The notes beneath the pieces were generated by a model. The model was not told the DNA's origin. It saw only the letters and a program-made list of their open reading frames with translations, and made no database searches. Below are positions 51,561 to 60,733 of a stretch of DNA of 64,000 bases, in pieces. Source of the stretch: an uncultured Acetatifactor sp. (lineage in GTDB: Bacteria; Bacillota; Clostridia; Lachnospirales; Lachnospiraceae); the NCBI GenBank assembly GCA_910589035.1, contig CAJUSI010000006.1:1-64000 (forward strand), given 5' to 3'. Every line of letters begins with the position of its first letter. Position 1 is the stretch's first letter. The position numbers and the translations under genes were made by a program.

Positions 51561-52679
51561 TCACTTCAGCTTCTTGATCTCTTCCGCGTAATACTGCACC
51601 AGCTCAAATTTCGACCCCGGCATAATCCTGTGGTCGGGACAGGGAATAAATCCCCCAAGGGCAGCAAGGCGCTTCATCCTCTCGATTTCCGCATCCACCG
51701 CCGCCTTATCCTTGCGGAAGGCCGTCTTATCCATGCCGCCCACTCCCAGCATCCCTCTTCCGAATTTCCTGCGGGCCGGCTCAAACTGGTCTCCCCACAC
51801 TCCCACTTCGATGGGGAACATGGTATTCACGCCGTTTTCAAACCAGGTGGGCAGCAGCTTCTCCGTCACGCCGTCGCAGTCCAGGGAAATGATATCGATC
51901 CCGTACTCATGACAGAGATCATTCCTCTTCTTATAATGCTTTGCACAGACCTCCTCAAAAAGCTCCGGGGAGATCAGGGGACCGTTCTTAAAGCAGATGT
52001 CCTCCCAGTAGTGGGCAAAATCAAATTTTGCCCCCGTCTCCAGCACGGCTTTGACGCACTGGTACTGCATTTCCGCATAGGCATCCACAATATCCGCAAA
52101 AAGCTCCTCATCCTCGTCGTAGATCAGATAGCTCATGCCGATGACCGAAGCCATATTCCGGATATCCCCCAAAACACTGCCCAGATGCAGGCCCACCGGG
52201 ATGTCCGAAGGCCTGGTCTCATTAAAATGCCTGTAATACTCCAGATCCACCCGTTCCGGCGCATACTGCATCTTCGGCCGGTACAGCGTCTCAAAGGCCT
52301 CTCTGTCCTTCAGAATATAGTCATCCTCCGAGGGAATGGAGACGACGCCCGGCTTGATCCTTTCAATCAGCCCCACCTCGTTCTGCACACGCCTGGAGCC
52401 GTCGGGAAGAACCTCCAGCTCCCTGTATTCAAAACGGGGCCGCAGGCCGTTATCCGTTCCTCTCACCTGGTTCCAGTTGAAATCCCATCCGATCAGGCGG
52501 TCCAGCTCCCTGTCCGCTTCGCTGCCGTCACGATTCCCCTGTTCGGCAAGCTCCTTCGGAATCTTTCCCTGCTGTGCCCATTCCTCCAGAAGGCTGCTCC
52601 AGTACCCGAAATGGACTGCCGGGAATCGGTCAACGGGCCGGAAATGCAGAATATTCATGGCGCGCTCTCTGTTTGTCAT
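51561..52679 (-). CDS. UroD-fold methyltransferase 2
   Basis: A 372-residue uroporphyrinogen decarboxylase-like protein: NILHFRPVDRFPAVHFGYWS at the start is typical of the methyltransferase branch. Candidate metal ligands are Cys in SLDCDGVTEKLLP and Cys/His in GGFIPCPDHRIMPG. It lacks the HxC motif of MtaA proteins, so it is probably a substrate-side transferase. It starts 12 bp after the MtaA-like gene. Confidence 0.82.
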   Translation of the reverse strand: MTNRERAMNILHFRPVDRFPAVHFGYWSSLLEEWAQQGKIPKELAEQGNRDGSEADRELDRLIGWDFNWNQVRGTDNGLRPRFEYRELEVLPDGSRRVQNEVGLIERIKPGVVSIPSEDDYILKDREAFETLYRPKMQYAPERVDLEYYRHFNETRPSDIPVGLHLGSVLGDIRNMASVIGMSYLIYDEDEELFADIVDAYAEMQYQCVKAVLETGAKFDFAHYWEDICFKNGPLISPELFEEVCAKHYKKRNDLCHEYGIDIISLDCDGVTEKLLPTWFENGVNTMFPIEVGVWGDQFEPARRKFGRGMLGVGGMDKTAFRKDKAAVDAEIERMKRLAALGGFIPCPDHRIMPGSKFELVQYYAEEIKKLK

Positions 52680-52691
52680 ATCTTCCCCCTT

Positions 52692-53696
52692 TTATTTCTT
52701 TCCTTTATAATATTCGCTGACAGCGGCATAGAAGGCATTGATATTCTCCCATTTGGAAAGGGGCGGAATATCGCATCCGGAGGAGATGACAAAATTCGGA
52801 TACTCCCCGCATCTGCCCAGCAGCTCCATGGTGGCGCTGCGGATGGATTCAGGCGTTCCGTTGCAGAACTCCCCTGCGGGATCCACATTTCCCATGACAA
52901 CGGTGTGCTCCGGAACCTTCTCCAGGATTTTTTTCATATCCACGGCGTTGCCGAAATGATAGGCGGCCGATCCCGTCTCCAGGATGGAGTCCATCATCTG
53001 GACGGTATTGTTCCCGCAGTTGTGATAGATCACGAGGAATGTATCGTCCTGCACCGCATCCACAATCTTCTTTACATAGGGTGTGGAGAATTCCTCCGCC
53101 AGGGCCGGGGAGAGAAGTCCCGTCACAGGCTCCGCCAGAACCACGCCGTTGGCTCCCGCCTCCTTGAAGGCTCTGCAATACTCTATAATAAAAGCCGCAG
53201 ATTTCTCCAGCACCTTCTCCACCATCTCCGGCTCGTCATAGCAGTCCATCATGATCTCCGCTACGTCCAGCAGCCTGGCGGCAAGGGAGAAGGGGCCGAT
53301 GGCGCCGGCGAAGACCGGCCGGTCGGTGATGAGCTTCACCGCCTTCTCTATGGTTTCCACATACAGGCCGCTTCTGGCGCTCCCCACCTTCGGAACCTCC
53401 AGGGCATCCGCCTCTTCCTCGTCATGGACAATCCTGCCCACCACCGTGGGAACCTCCTTGTCCGTAACCCGGATCCGTGATCCGAAGCATTCTGCCTCCA
53501 CGGATAAATCCATCAGGCTCACCGCCGCTGCGCTGTCCGTCTGCTCCGCAATCAGCTGCATTCCCTTTGCCTGCCGGTCACTGTCGGAGATCAGCTCTTT
53601 CACGCTGATTCCCAGAAGCTGTACCGCGGGAAAGGAAAGAACCGGCAATGCCTTTTTCACCGGAGACAGACGAAGCTCCTCCAGCCATTTTTTCAT
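52692..53696 (-). CDS. MtaA/MtbA-like methylcorrinoid methyltransferase
   Basis: A 334-residue UroD-fold methyltransferase with zinc motif HNCGNNT (HxC) and a downstream Cys in SSGCDIPPLSKW, the HxC...C triad of MtaA-type enzymes. These transfer methyl from the corrinoid protein to a final acceptor, coenzyme M in methanogens and probably tetrahydrofolate in a clostridium. The ATG at 53696 is preceded by GGAGAGAAAT. It is the second gene of the operon, after the corrinoid protein. The 226-bp gap up to 53922 holds no gene. Confidence 0.85.
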   Translation of the reverse strand: MKKWLEELRLSPVKKALPVLSFPAVQLLGISVKELISDSDRQAKGMQLIAEQTDSAAAVSLMDLSVEAECFGSRIRVTDKEVPTVVGRIVHDEEEADALEVPKVGSARSGLYVETIEKAVKLITDRPVFAGAIGPFSLAARLLDVAEIMMDCYDEPEMVEKVLEKSAAFIIEYCRAFKEAGANGVVLAEPVTGLLSPALAEEFSTPYVKKIVDAVQDDTFLVIYHNCGNNTVQMMDSILETGSAAYHFGNAVDMKKILEKVPEHTVVMGNVDPAGEFCNGTPESIRSATMELLGRCGEYPNFVISSGCDIPPLSKWENINAFYAAVSEYYKGKK

Positions 53697-53922
53697 ATTT
53701 CTCTCCATGGTCTCTGATAACACTCCCTTCTTTTTGCCTCTACGTACGGGCTATCGCTGCCGGACGCATGCCCCGGACATGCCAGGACGCAGGTTTCGTC
53801 TTTTCGCACAGGATTTTTCTCATACATCCCGCCCGGACGTCAGGCGCCGATTACCCCTGAATGAATACGCCGAAATACCTAAATTCAGATACCTTTTACG
53901 CAGGAACGAATGTGATGTCATG

Positions 53923-54561
53923 CTAACAGGCGGCGCACAGTGCCACCGCAGCCTCCGCGGCGCTGGCCGCGTCTGGGGTGTACTTGTCCGCGCCGATCTT
54001 CTTGCAGAAATCATCCGTCACCGGCGCGCCGCCGATCATGATCTTCACTTTATCGCGGATACCCGCTTCCTCAGCCTTCTTCACCACCTCTTCCATGACT
54101 CCCATGGTGGTGGTCAGCAGAGCGGAACAGCATATCACCTGGCAGTTCTGTTCGATTGCCGTATTGATATAGGTCTCCGGCTCCACATCCGTTCCCAGAT
54201 CGATCACCTCCAGGCCCTTTCCTTCCATCATCATCTTCACCAGGTTCTTGCCGATATCATGCAGATCCCCCTTCACGGTGCCGATGCACACCTTGCCCGT
54301 GGCCTTGATGCCCGCTTCCTCGATGAGGGGCTTTAACACCTGGGCGCCCATGTTCATGGCCCTGGCCGCCACCAGCACCTCGGGCACATACACCTCATTA
54401 TTCTTGAACTTTTCGCCGATGACGCTCATTCCGCCCAACAGGCCCTCGTTTAAAATCTGATCCACGGGAATGCCCTGGTCCACCGCCTGCTGCACCAGCT
54501 CCTTTACTACCTTTGCCTTTCCTTTCTGAAGATTTTCTGAGATTTCCGCAAGAATACTCAT
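53923..54561 (-). CDS. Corrinoid (B12-binding) methyl-carrier protein
   Basis: A 212-residue MtaC/MtbC-like protein: a helical cap (1-85) and a Rossmann B12 domain. GDLHDIGKN (98-106) contains the Co-ligating His101; SALLTT (146-151) and GGAP (177-180) complete the nucleotide-loop site. The ATG at 54561 follows AAAGGAGGAGAG, an excellent RBS. The same frame continues upstream into the AraC gene with no stop, so it can also be the C-terminal domain of that protein (53923-55500). This is the methyl carrier of the operon. Confidence 0.92.
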   Translation of the reverse strand: MSILAEISENLQKGKAKVVKELVQQAVDQGIPVDQILNEGLLGGMSVIGEKFKNNEVYVPEVLVAARAMNMGAQVLKPLIEEAGIKATGKVCIGTVKGDLHDIGKNLVKMMMEGKGLEVIDLGTDVEPETYINTAIEQNCQVICCSALLTTTMGVMEEVVKKAEEAGIRDKVKIMIGGAPVTDDFCKKIGADKYTPDAASAAEAAVALCAAC

Positions 54562-55500
54562 CTGTCTCTCTCCTCCTTTATATTCGTTATTTCTGAACTT
54601 TTTCTGGGTTTGTATCCGATATTGATTGGGTGTCATGGAAAACTGTGATTTAAACAGCCGGTAGAAGGAAGGCACATCCTTCAGACCGCAGCTGTATACG
54701 ATCTGCTCGTTGGTCATCTCCGTCTCCTTCAGCAGACTGCAGGCCCTCGTCAGACGCACGCTGCGCAGATACTCATGAAAATATCCTCCGGTATCCCTGT
54801 AAAAGAGCTTGCTGAGATAGGATTTGCTCAGGAAGAGAGACTCCGCAATCTCCTCCAGCGTCAAATCCCTGTCCGAGTAACGCTCTCTCACCGTGCGCAT
54901 GACATAGGAGACGATCCTCCTGTCCTTTGGCCGCAGAGCGCTGGCAGTGCGGGATTCCTCCGCATACCGCCCCAGCGTAATCAGCAGGACGGTCAAATGC
55001 GCCCTCACCGCCTCCATCCATTCCGGGGACTTTTCGGCGGCCTCCTGTTCCAGCATCTGCCAGAGCCTTTCCACCGTCTCCAGGGAACGGTTTCTGGCCG
55101 GCACCAGGGCCGCCAGGATATCTTCATCGAAAACGCCGTAACAATAGCGGGGACTGTCAGGATCCGCAGGTTCCCCCGTAAACCAATCCCCCACGTCAAA
55201 AATCAAATTGCGCACGGTAAAGGGTTCCTCTTCCTTCTTCCTGAAGCGTCCATGGGGTACATTGGCGTTGATGATATAGACATCGCCCCTCTTACATTCG
55301 AAGACCTTATTCCAGACGCAGACCATACCGCATCCTTCCGCCACAATGCTGATTTCCACAAAGTCATGAAAATGCAGATGGGACAGGGCAAAATCCGGCT
55401 GAAACACTTTATCGCACGGAACGGTATTCTGATAGATGGGATTCTCCTTCAGCCATTCATCTTTATATTGTTTCGTGGGCTGTCCGTCGGGATAAATCAA
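53923..55500 (-). CDS. AraC-family regulator read through into the corrinoid protein
   Basis: The regulator occupies residues 1-304 of a 525-residue frame: cupin-like sensor (HLHFHDFVEISIVAEGCGMV, residues 40-130) and two HTHs of AraC type (LTLEEIAESLFLSKSYLSKL, and NEQIVYSCGLKDVPSFYRLF with SMTPNQYR). After QTQKKFRNNEYKGGERQ it enters the corrinoid protein in frame at residue 314. That linker is in fact the Shine-Dalgarno of the corrinoid gene, and a TAA lies one frame away at 54587-54589. With six instead of five A at 54599-54603 the regulator would end there. So it is either a genuine sensor fusion or a homopolymer indel that removed a stop. Confidence 0.75.
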   Translation of the reverse strand: MIYPDGQPTKQYKDEWLKENPIYQNTVPCDKVFQPDFALSHLHFHDFVEISIVAEGCGMVCVWNKVFECKRGDVYIINANVPHGRFRKKEEEPFTVRNLIFDVGDWFTGEPADPDSPRYCYGVFDEDILAALVPARNRSLETVERLWQMLEQEAAEKSPEWMEAVRAHLTVLLITLGRYAEESRTASALRPKDRRIVSYVMRTVRERYSDRDLTLEEIAESLFLSKSYLSKLFYRDTGGYFHEYLRSVRLTRACSLLKETEMTNEQIVYSCGLKDVPSFYRLFKSQFSMTPNQYRIQTQKKFRNNEYKGGERQMSILAEISENLQKGKAKVVKELVQQAVDQGIPVDQILNEGLLGGMSVIGEKFKNNEVYVPEVLVAARAMNMGAQVLKPLIEEAGIKATGKVCIGTVKGDLHDIGKNLVKMMMEGKGLEVIDLGTDVEPETYINTAIEQNCQVICCSALLTTTMGVMEEVVKKAEEAGIRDKVKIMIGGAPVTDDFCKKIGADKYTPDAASAAEAAVALCAAC

Positions 55501-55716
55501 CTTAATCTCCTCTCGCTGCCGTTATGCACTTTTGTTCCAGAACGCCAAATGATAGCATTTTCAGTGTACCATACTATGAAAAGAAATACAATATGGTAAT
55601 ATTGCCATTTGCCCGTATTTCTGGAAACAGAACTACATAATCCCTGGTTCTCCCGCTATGTACCTGCGGTTTGGCGCACAGCTCTCCTGCTCCTTTTCAC
55701 TGCACACTTCCCCGCC

Positions 55717-56604
55717 CTATTCCGCCTTTACGCCCAGATCAATAAAATAACTGCCCTCATTGTTCCCATTGTTATCCTGTACATGATAATAGAGCGAATA
55801 AGGCCCTGCGGAACCCATGCGGGACTCCAATTCAGGATCCGCCTCCAGGAAACGGTCGCTGCTCTCTATCACCCATCCGATTTCGCTTGTGACGGATTCC
55901 CCCGGCTCCAGCACCCAATGATGTTTTTCGCTCTCCGTCCCCTTCTCCCAGTCCGTATCGTAATAACAGGCGTCGGCTGTTATGCCGATGGTAACCAGGG
56001 AAGCTCCGATGAATGAGATTACATTGGAAGTGCGGTAAATCTCCTGGGTTTTGTCCGTCGTGTTGGTAAATGTGATGGTAAGAAACAGAAATTTAAATCC
56101 TTCCGGAAGGTTTCCCTGATTATCCGCATCCGCTCCCGACGTAAAGATACTCAGCCTCTTCCGGTCCCTGTCTCCCAGGCTTCCCGTGTACTCCACATTT
56201 CCGATTTGATAGGAAATACCGTGTACGGTTGCCGTCTGGGTAACCGGCAGGATATTTTCCTCCTTCGTATAGAGATCGTCCATATAATATACCTCTGGTT
56301 CGCTTCCTTTCTGTGCCTGGCCGGAAGAGTCTTTTCCGCCTTTTCCCGATGTATCGGGATCCGCGGCGGTATCGCCGGAAGCTGCCCCATTCCCGGTACC
56401 GTTTTCTCCTGTGTTCTGCCCCTGCGCCCCGCCGTCGCCGCCCTGGGGCTGATCCTGCGCCGTCACGCCGTCCCCGGAGCTCTGATTCTGCACCAACCCG
56501 CCGTCCGCTTGGGGCGGAACCTGCCCCGCGCAGCCGGACAGCGCTGCTATCAATAAAGCTGTGGAAACTGCACTGGAAAGCATCTTTACAAATTTTTTTC
56601 TCAT
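55717..56604 (-). CDS. Lipoprotein with DUF4352/DUF5067-like domain
   Basis: A 295-residue lipoprotein: signal with lipobox ALSGC, a Gln/Gly/Asp/Thr-rich linker (about 25-110), then a beta-sandwich (FKFLFLTITFTNTTDKTQEI, HHWVLEPGESVTSEIGWVIE, YSLYYHVQDNNGNNEGSYFI) of the immunoglobulin-like DUF4352 class. The ATG at 56604 follows GGAGG by 10 bases. These proteins bind an unknown partner on the outside of the membrane. Monocistronic. Confidence 0.7.
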   Translation of the reverse strand: MRKKFVKMLSSAVSTALLIAALSGCAGQVPPQADGGLVQNQSSGDGVTAQDQPQGGDGGAQGQNTGENGTGNGAASGDTAADPDTSGKGGKDSSGQAQKGSEPEVYYMDDLYTKEENILPVTQTATVHGISYQIGNVEYTGSLGDRDRKRLSIFTSGADADNQGNLPEGFKFLFLTITFTNTTDKTQEIYRTSNVISFIGASLVTIGITADACYYDTDWEKGTESEKHHWVLEPGESVTSEIGWVIESSDRFLEADPELESRMGSAGPYSLYYHVQDNNGNNEGSYFIDLGVKAE

Positions 56605-56783
56605 GGTATAGAACCTCCTCTTTTTTCTTATCATATCCTCCCAAAATCTCTTCACTGCATTTTTCGGACTTTCTGAGATACCAGTTTTGCTGGCGGAAAA
56701 CGGAATCAGATGCCGGGAGGCTGTTTCTTGCTGTATCATAAGCCCCTGCTTCATAAGAAATCCCCCAGAAAATGCAAAAAAAT

Positions 56784-56815
56784 TGCAAAGACCGTCTCCA
56801 TGGACTGTCTTTGCA
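56784..56815 (-). terminator. Terminator, minus strand
   Basis: TGCAAAGAC (56784-56792) pairs with GTCTTTGCA (56807-56815). On the minus strand it is followed by TTTTTTT. It would stop transcripts from the 57104-57988 gene before the lipoprotein gene. Confidence 0.8.
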
Positions 56816-56874
56816 TTTTCCTCCTCTAATTCAACACACTTGAAATTAAACTATAAACGATTTCAAAAAGACTA

Positions 56875-57057
56875 TTGAGAAAAACCCTTTTAAGCGGTTT
56901 CTGGAAGGCAGACCGCCTTATCCCTGTGGTCACCCTTGTAATATATTTTGGATCAGACAGCTGGGACGCACCACTCTCCCTGAAGGAAATGTATTCCATT
57001 ACTGACAGCACTGGCAGACACAATAAAGCGGATTGCAGAAAAATTTCATTTATCTGA
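56875..57057 (+). pseudogene. Fragment of an Rpn/PD-(D/E)XK transposase-like gene
   Basis: The plus strand reads a 60-codon frame with LIPVVTLVIYFGSDSWDAPL and SLKEMYSI, the conserved core of Rpn-type nuclease/transposase proteins. It lacks the N-terminal catalytic part, and the frame is broken near 57035, where a second frame continues with IAEKFHLSESESREAV. It is a leftover of a dead element. Confidence 0.6.
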
Positions 57058-57103
57058 GAGTGAATCCAGGGAAGCAGTATTGGTAGAAAGGCAGGGGGCG
57101 TGT

Positions 57104-57988
57104 TTAGGTCCAAGGCAAAGCCGCAAACCGGATCCTGTACCCGCAGAGTTCTCCCGCCGCGGCGTCATAGTATAAAACCAGGTCCCCCTGCCCCATAACG
57201 CATACAAGTACCGCTTCTCCTTCGTCCGCGCACACCTGCCATTCCCCCCGAACGCAGCAGTCCCATAGCGGCACCCTTTCCCCAATCTCCTGTACCGGCT
57301 CCTCTTCTTTCGTCGGCGCCGTCCCTTCTTCCATCGACTCCTCTTCCTTTCCCGTCCCCTTTTCCTGCAGAAGGGAGAGGTACAGCTCCCTTACACCGTT
57401 TCGGTATTCCCCGCAGTTTTCATAGATTCCGTCGATTTCTTCCACATAGAAACGCAGGCTGTCAGTCTCCGTGGTGCAAAGCTCCTGAAGGGCTGCCGCA
57501 GCCTCCAGCACCTCCCCCTCCGAAGGCTCCCTGCTGCTTTTACAGCAGATCAGGAAGGGAATCAGCTCCTGGTTCATGGCGGCGGACAGGAAGCAAGGCT
57601 CTCCCCCCTTTTCCGCCCGGGTCTGAAGCAGGAAGAACTCTTCTCCTTTCGCTGCCGCAAGATTATCCCAATAGTGCTCCTCCTCTTCCAGGCCTGCCAG
57701 CCCGAAGGCCTTCCCATAAAGCTCCGGCCCCTGGAAAGATCGGAAATAATCCACATGGACTTCCCTTGTCTCCTCCGATATGCTCTCCGCTTCCTCCCCC
57801 ATGGGATACCGAAATCTGTCCATGAAAAGCGCCGGCGCAGTCAACAGCTCCTCCGCCGGCGCCTCCTCTTCATATACTGTTTTCTCCGCATCAAAAATAC
57901 CGACATATACAACCGGCAGCAACAGCACCCCTGCCGCCAGAATCACCGCTGCAAGCGCCGCCGTCACAATCATCCATCTTTTTTTCAT
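57104..57988 (-). CDS. Membrane-anchored hypothetical protein
   Basis: A 294-residue protein with one N-terminal membrane span (about 5-28, IVTAALAAVILAAGVLLLPV) and an acidic outside part with several Cys (LICCKSS, LWDCCVRGEW). Glu/Lys-rich low complexity lies around 225-245. No family recognised. It ends in a small beta domain (WQVCADEGEAVLVCVMGQGD). The 411 bp up to the kinase stop hold only an imperfect inverted repeat (58067-58138) and AT-rich sequence. Confidence 0.6.
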   Translation of the reverse strand: MKKRWMIVTAALAAVILAAGVLLLPVVYVGIFDAEKTVYEEEAPAEELLTAPALFMDRFRYPMGEEAESISEETREVHVDYFRSFQGPELYGKAFGLAGLEEEEHYWDNLAAAKGEEFFLLQTRAEKGGEPCFLSAAMNQELIPFLICCKSSREPSEGEVLEAAAALQELCTTETDSLRFYVEEIDGIYENCGEYRNGVRELYLSLLQEKGTGKEEESMEEGTAPTKEEEPVQEIGERVPLWDCCVRGEWQVCADEGEAVLVCVMGQGDLVLYYDAAAGELCGYRIRFAALPWT

Positions 57989-58399
57989 CTTTTTATCTTC
58001 TTTCCATCTTCCGGTTCCGTTTCCAGCTGATTCTTTCCATATCAATTCACTTTTTAAATTGGCTATATCCTGCTTAAGCCCGTTTCCTTCCTGTTTTGCA
58101 GCGAATCAGCTTGCCGAACATACATTTGGGCTTAGGATAATTCTTTTGTTCTGTCGCTTTAATTGCAACTGCAGATTGTTTCCTGTAAATTCCCATAAAT
58201 GACTATGCATTGGACTCAACTGCTATAGTAAACGACTTTAAAATCTTTACTTTGACATGCTATGCCGATTGTCGTTGCTGTGATGGCTTTCGGGCAAAAT
58301 AGGAATAGTTATGGCGTTCACTATAATATTAGGAATGAGCCTTCCCTGTCCGGCATCTGTTTCGGCAAAGTCATATTAAGCAGAGTAAAAAAGAAAGCT

Positions 58400-59878
58400 T
58401 TAATTGGCCTCAAGCGGCAGCACCGCACAGACTCTGGTGCCCCGTCCCTCCCGGCTTTCGATATGCAGGCTGCCGTGGTGGGCTTCCGCCACGGCCCTGC
58501 ACAGGGCAAGCCCGACGCCGGAGCCTCCCTGGCTGCGGGAACGGGCCTTATCCACCATATAAAATGCCTCCGTCACGCGCTCCAGTTCCGCCTCCGGTAT
58601 GCCTGTTCCGTAGTCCCGCACCGCAAGGACCGCATTGCCCTCTCTTTCCTCCAGCGTAACCAGAATCTCCTGTCCCGGTGCGGAAGCCTTCAGCGCATTA
58701 TCCAGCAGATTCAGCACAAGGGATGTGAGCAGCGCTTCATCCGCCTCCACCCAGAGCTGCTGCAGCCGTCTGCGGACGGAGCATTGCCGCTTTGCGCAGA
58801 CAGGTGCAAATACTTCCAGCGCCCTCTCCGTCAGCTCTCCGAAATTTACCGGGTGCAGGGCCAGTTCCGTCTCCCGGATGGTAATCAGCTCCATCAGCCT
58901 GGAGGAAAGGAGCTTGAGACGCTTTGCCTCCGCCGCAATGACAGCCGCGTATTCCCGGCGTTCCGCTTCCTCCATATCGCTCTTAATGGTCATAATATCC
59001 GCAAAGCCCAGAATAGACGTCAGGGGCGTCTTCAATTCATGGGCCATATTGGCGATAAAAATCTCCCTTCCCCTGGCAAGCTCCTCCGTCCGCCGGATGC
59101 TGGCCTCGATTTCTGCCGCCATCTCATTCATATGGCGGGATAATTCCGCCATTTCGTCATTTCCCTTTACCTGGATGCAGTATCCGTATTCTCCGCCGGC
59201 AATCTGCCCGGTGGCAGCCTCCAGTCGCTTCAGCGGTCTGGTCAGGTATAAAATGGTACACAGCAGGATTCCTGCCGTCAGAAGGGAGACGCCTCCGCAC
59301 ATCCACTGGCAGAATACCAGATCCTCCCGAAACCGGTCAAACAGTTCCGTCAGATCGGAAGATACCTCCACCCGATAGAAACGCCCCTCCCAGAAGGCCG
59401 TGGTGTCCATGCGGATCCGGGCGGTTCCGTCCTCCCTTACAAGCCGGGTTTCGGTGCTTCCCGCCTCCGGAGGAAGCTGTTCTACAGAAAAAGGAAAGGA
59501 TCCCGGTCCATCCGGGTTTCCGGCAAAGACTCCGGCCAGGGGCTCTATGCGGATTTCATTTTCCCGCATGGAATACTGTACTCCCGCGTCCCGGGCCGAA
59601 TCGGCCATGAACAGCTGTCCGTTTTCATTGAGACGAACTTTCGATATGATTTCTTCCGTCTCCGATTCTGTCAGCATCAGAGCGCCCTTCGCTTCCTTTT
59701 CCTCCTGAATCAGATGTCCCAGCTCCAGAACGGCTCCGTCGCAGATTGTACGTATCTTCTCCCTGGCCAGGGACAGGCTGTCTGCCTGATTCCGGGTCAG
59801 CAGAACCAGGCAGATCAAATTGGCCGCCAGTGCGGTCAGGCACAGCGTCATCAGGAAAATTTTCTGCCAGAGCCGCAT
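58400..59878 (-). CDS. Sensor histidine kinase
   Basis: A 492-residue membrane kinase. TM1 (7-28), outside sensor domain (30-185), TM2 (192-214), HAMP-type linker (215-265), phospho-acceptor AHELKTPLTS with His280, N-box LNLLDNALKAS, G1 DYGTGIP, F-box and G2 GGSGVGLALC. It starts 4 bp after the response regulator stop, so it is the second gene of the pair. Signal unknown. Similar architecture to EnvZ/PhoR-class kinases. Confidence 0.93.
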   Translation of the reverse strand: MRLWQKIFLMTLCLTALAANLICLVLLTRNQADSLSLAREKIRTICDGAVLELGHLIQEEKEAKGALMLTESETEEIISKVRLNENGQLFMADSARDAGVQYSMRENEIRIEPLAGVFAGNPDGPGSFPFSVEQLPPEAGSTETRLVREDGTARIRMDTTAFWEGRFYRVEVSSDLTELFDRFREDLVFCQWMCGGVSLLTAGILLCTILYLTRPLKRLEAATGQIAGGEYGYCIQVKGNDEMAELSRHMNEMAAEIEASIRRTEELARGREIFIANMAHELKTPLTSILGFADIMTIKSDMEEAERREYAAVIAAEAKRLKLLSSRLMELITIRETELALHPVNFGELTERALEVFAPVCAKRQCSVRRRLQQLWVEADEALLTSLVLNLLDNALKASAPGQEILVTLEEREGNAVLAVRDYGTGIPEAELERVTEAFYMVDKARSRSQGGSGVGLALCRAVAEAHHGSLHIESREGRGTRVCAVLPLEAN

Positions 59879-59882
59879 AGCA

Positions 59883-60545
59883 TCACTCCCTCTTCAGCAG
59901 CTTATAGCCATAGGTGGGGACCGTGACCAGCCGTCCCTGCAGCTGCAACTTCCTGCGCACCTGCTGCACATGGGTGTCCACGGTTCTGGTTTCTCCTGCA
60001 AAATCACAATTCCACACCGCCGCAAGCAGGCGCTCCCTGGAAATAACGATTTCCTGATGCTGTAAGAAAAAGGCCAGCACATCAAATTCCTTGGGGGAGA
60101 GGGCAATCTCTTCTCCCGCCTTTTCCACGGTATGCCTCTCCGTGTCCATCGTGATATCCCCATAGGTGTACAGGGTTTCTGCCTTGCGATGCCGCTTCAG
60201 CACCAGTTCAATCCGCGCCAGCAGCTCCAGTGCTTCAAAGGGCTTTACAATATAATCCTCCGCCCCTGATTTCAGTCCCCGCACCTTATCTTCCACGTCA
60301 CAGACAGCGGTGAGATAGATCACCGGTATGCCGTATGATTTTATACGTTCCATTACCTCAAAACCGTTCAGGCCGGGGAGCATGATATCCAGCAGCATCA
60401 GGTCCAGATCTCCCCTGCCCGCTCTCTCCGCCGCGGACAGGCCGTCGCTGCAGATCTCGCTTTCATAGTTTCCCACGGCCAGGCAGGTCTGAATATACTT
60501 TGCAATATGTGCATCGTCCTCCACAATCAGTATCTTACAGGACAT
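59883..60545 (-). CDS. OmpR/PhoB-family response regulator
   Basis: A 220-residue response regulator: receiver with Asp53 (LLDIMLPG), Lys101 (IVKPF), acidic pair ED at 9-10, and a C-terminal winged helix (SPKEFDVLAFFLQHQEIVIS, then TVDTHVQQVRRKLQLQGRLV). The ATG at 60545 follows AGGAGG; a longer frame to 60668 is discarded. It pairs with the kinase. Confidence 0.93.
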   Translation of the reverse strand: MSCKILIVEDDAHIAKYIQTCLAVGNYESEICSDGLSAAERAGRGDLDLMLLDIMLPGLNGFEVMERIKSYGIPVIYLTAVCDVEDKVRGLKSGAEDYIVKPFEALELLARIELVLKRHRKAETLYTYGDITMDTERHTVEKAGEEIALSPKEFDVLAFFLQHQEIVISRERLLAAVWNCDFAGETRTVDTHVQQVRRKLQLQGRLVTVPTYGYKLLKRE

Positions 60546-60694
60546 GGTATTGTCGCGCCTCCTGGTCTTGCCGCTTCGATCTGCCGCTTCTGCAGTCAAA
60601 TACCCCGCCGCAGGCAACGGGGCATCAAGCTTGAAACGCCCCAAGAGGAATGCGTCCTTTGGACACATTGGTATTTGACCCTCGCGACATTCGC

Positions 60695-60733
60695 AAAGCC
60701 AATTGAATTGGCTTTACTGTCCGTGCAAGCACG
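60695..60733. repeat. REP-like palindromic element between carB and the two-component genes
   Basis: AAAGCCAATT (60695-60704) and AATTGGCTTT (60706-60715) form a 10-bp perfect inverted repeat around one base. CCGTGC (60720-60725) pairs with GCACGG (60728-60733) right after. A third stem GGGGC/GCCCC lies near 60626-60650. The word CGCGGGAATAA that follows also occurs at 39661 and 50821, which suggests a dispersed element. Confidence 0.55.

Noticed and set aside
49524..53480. Plus-strand frame of 1318 codons
   Set aside because: It runs antisense through RACE, DUF2284 and two methyltransferase genes. It is a product of GC-rich codon bias; no RBS or family signature.
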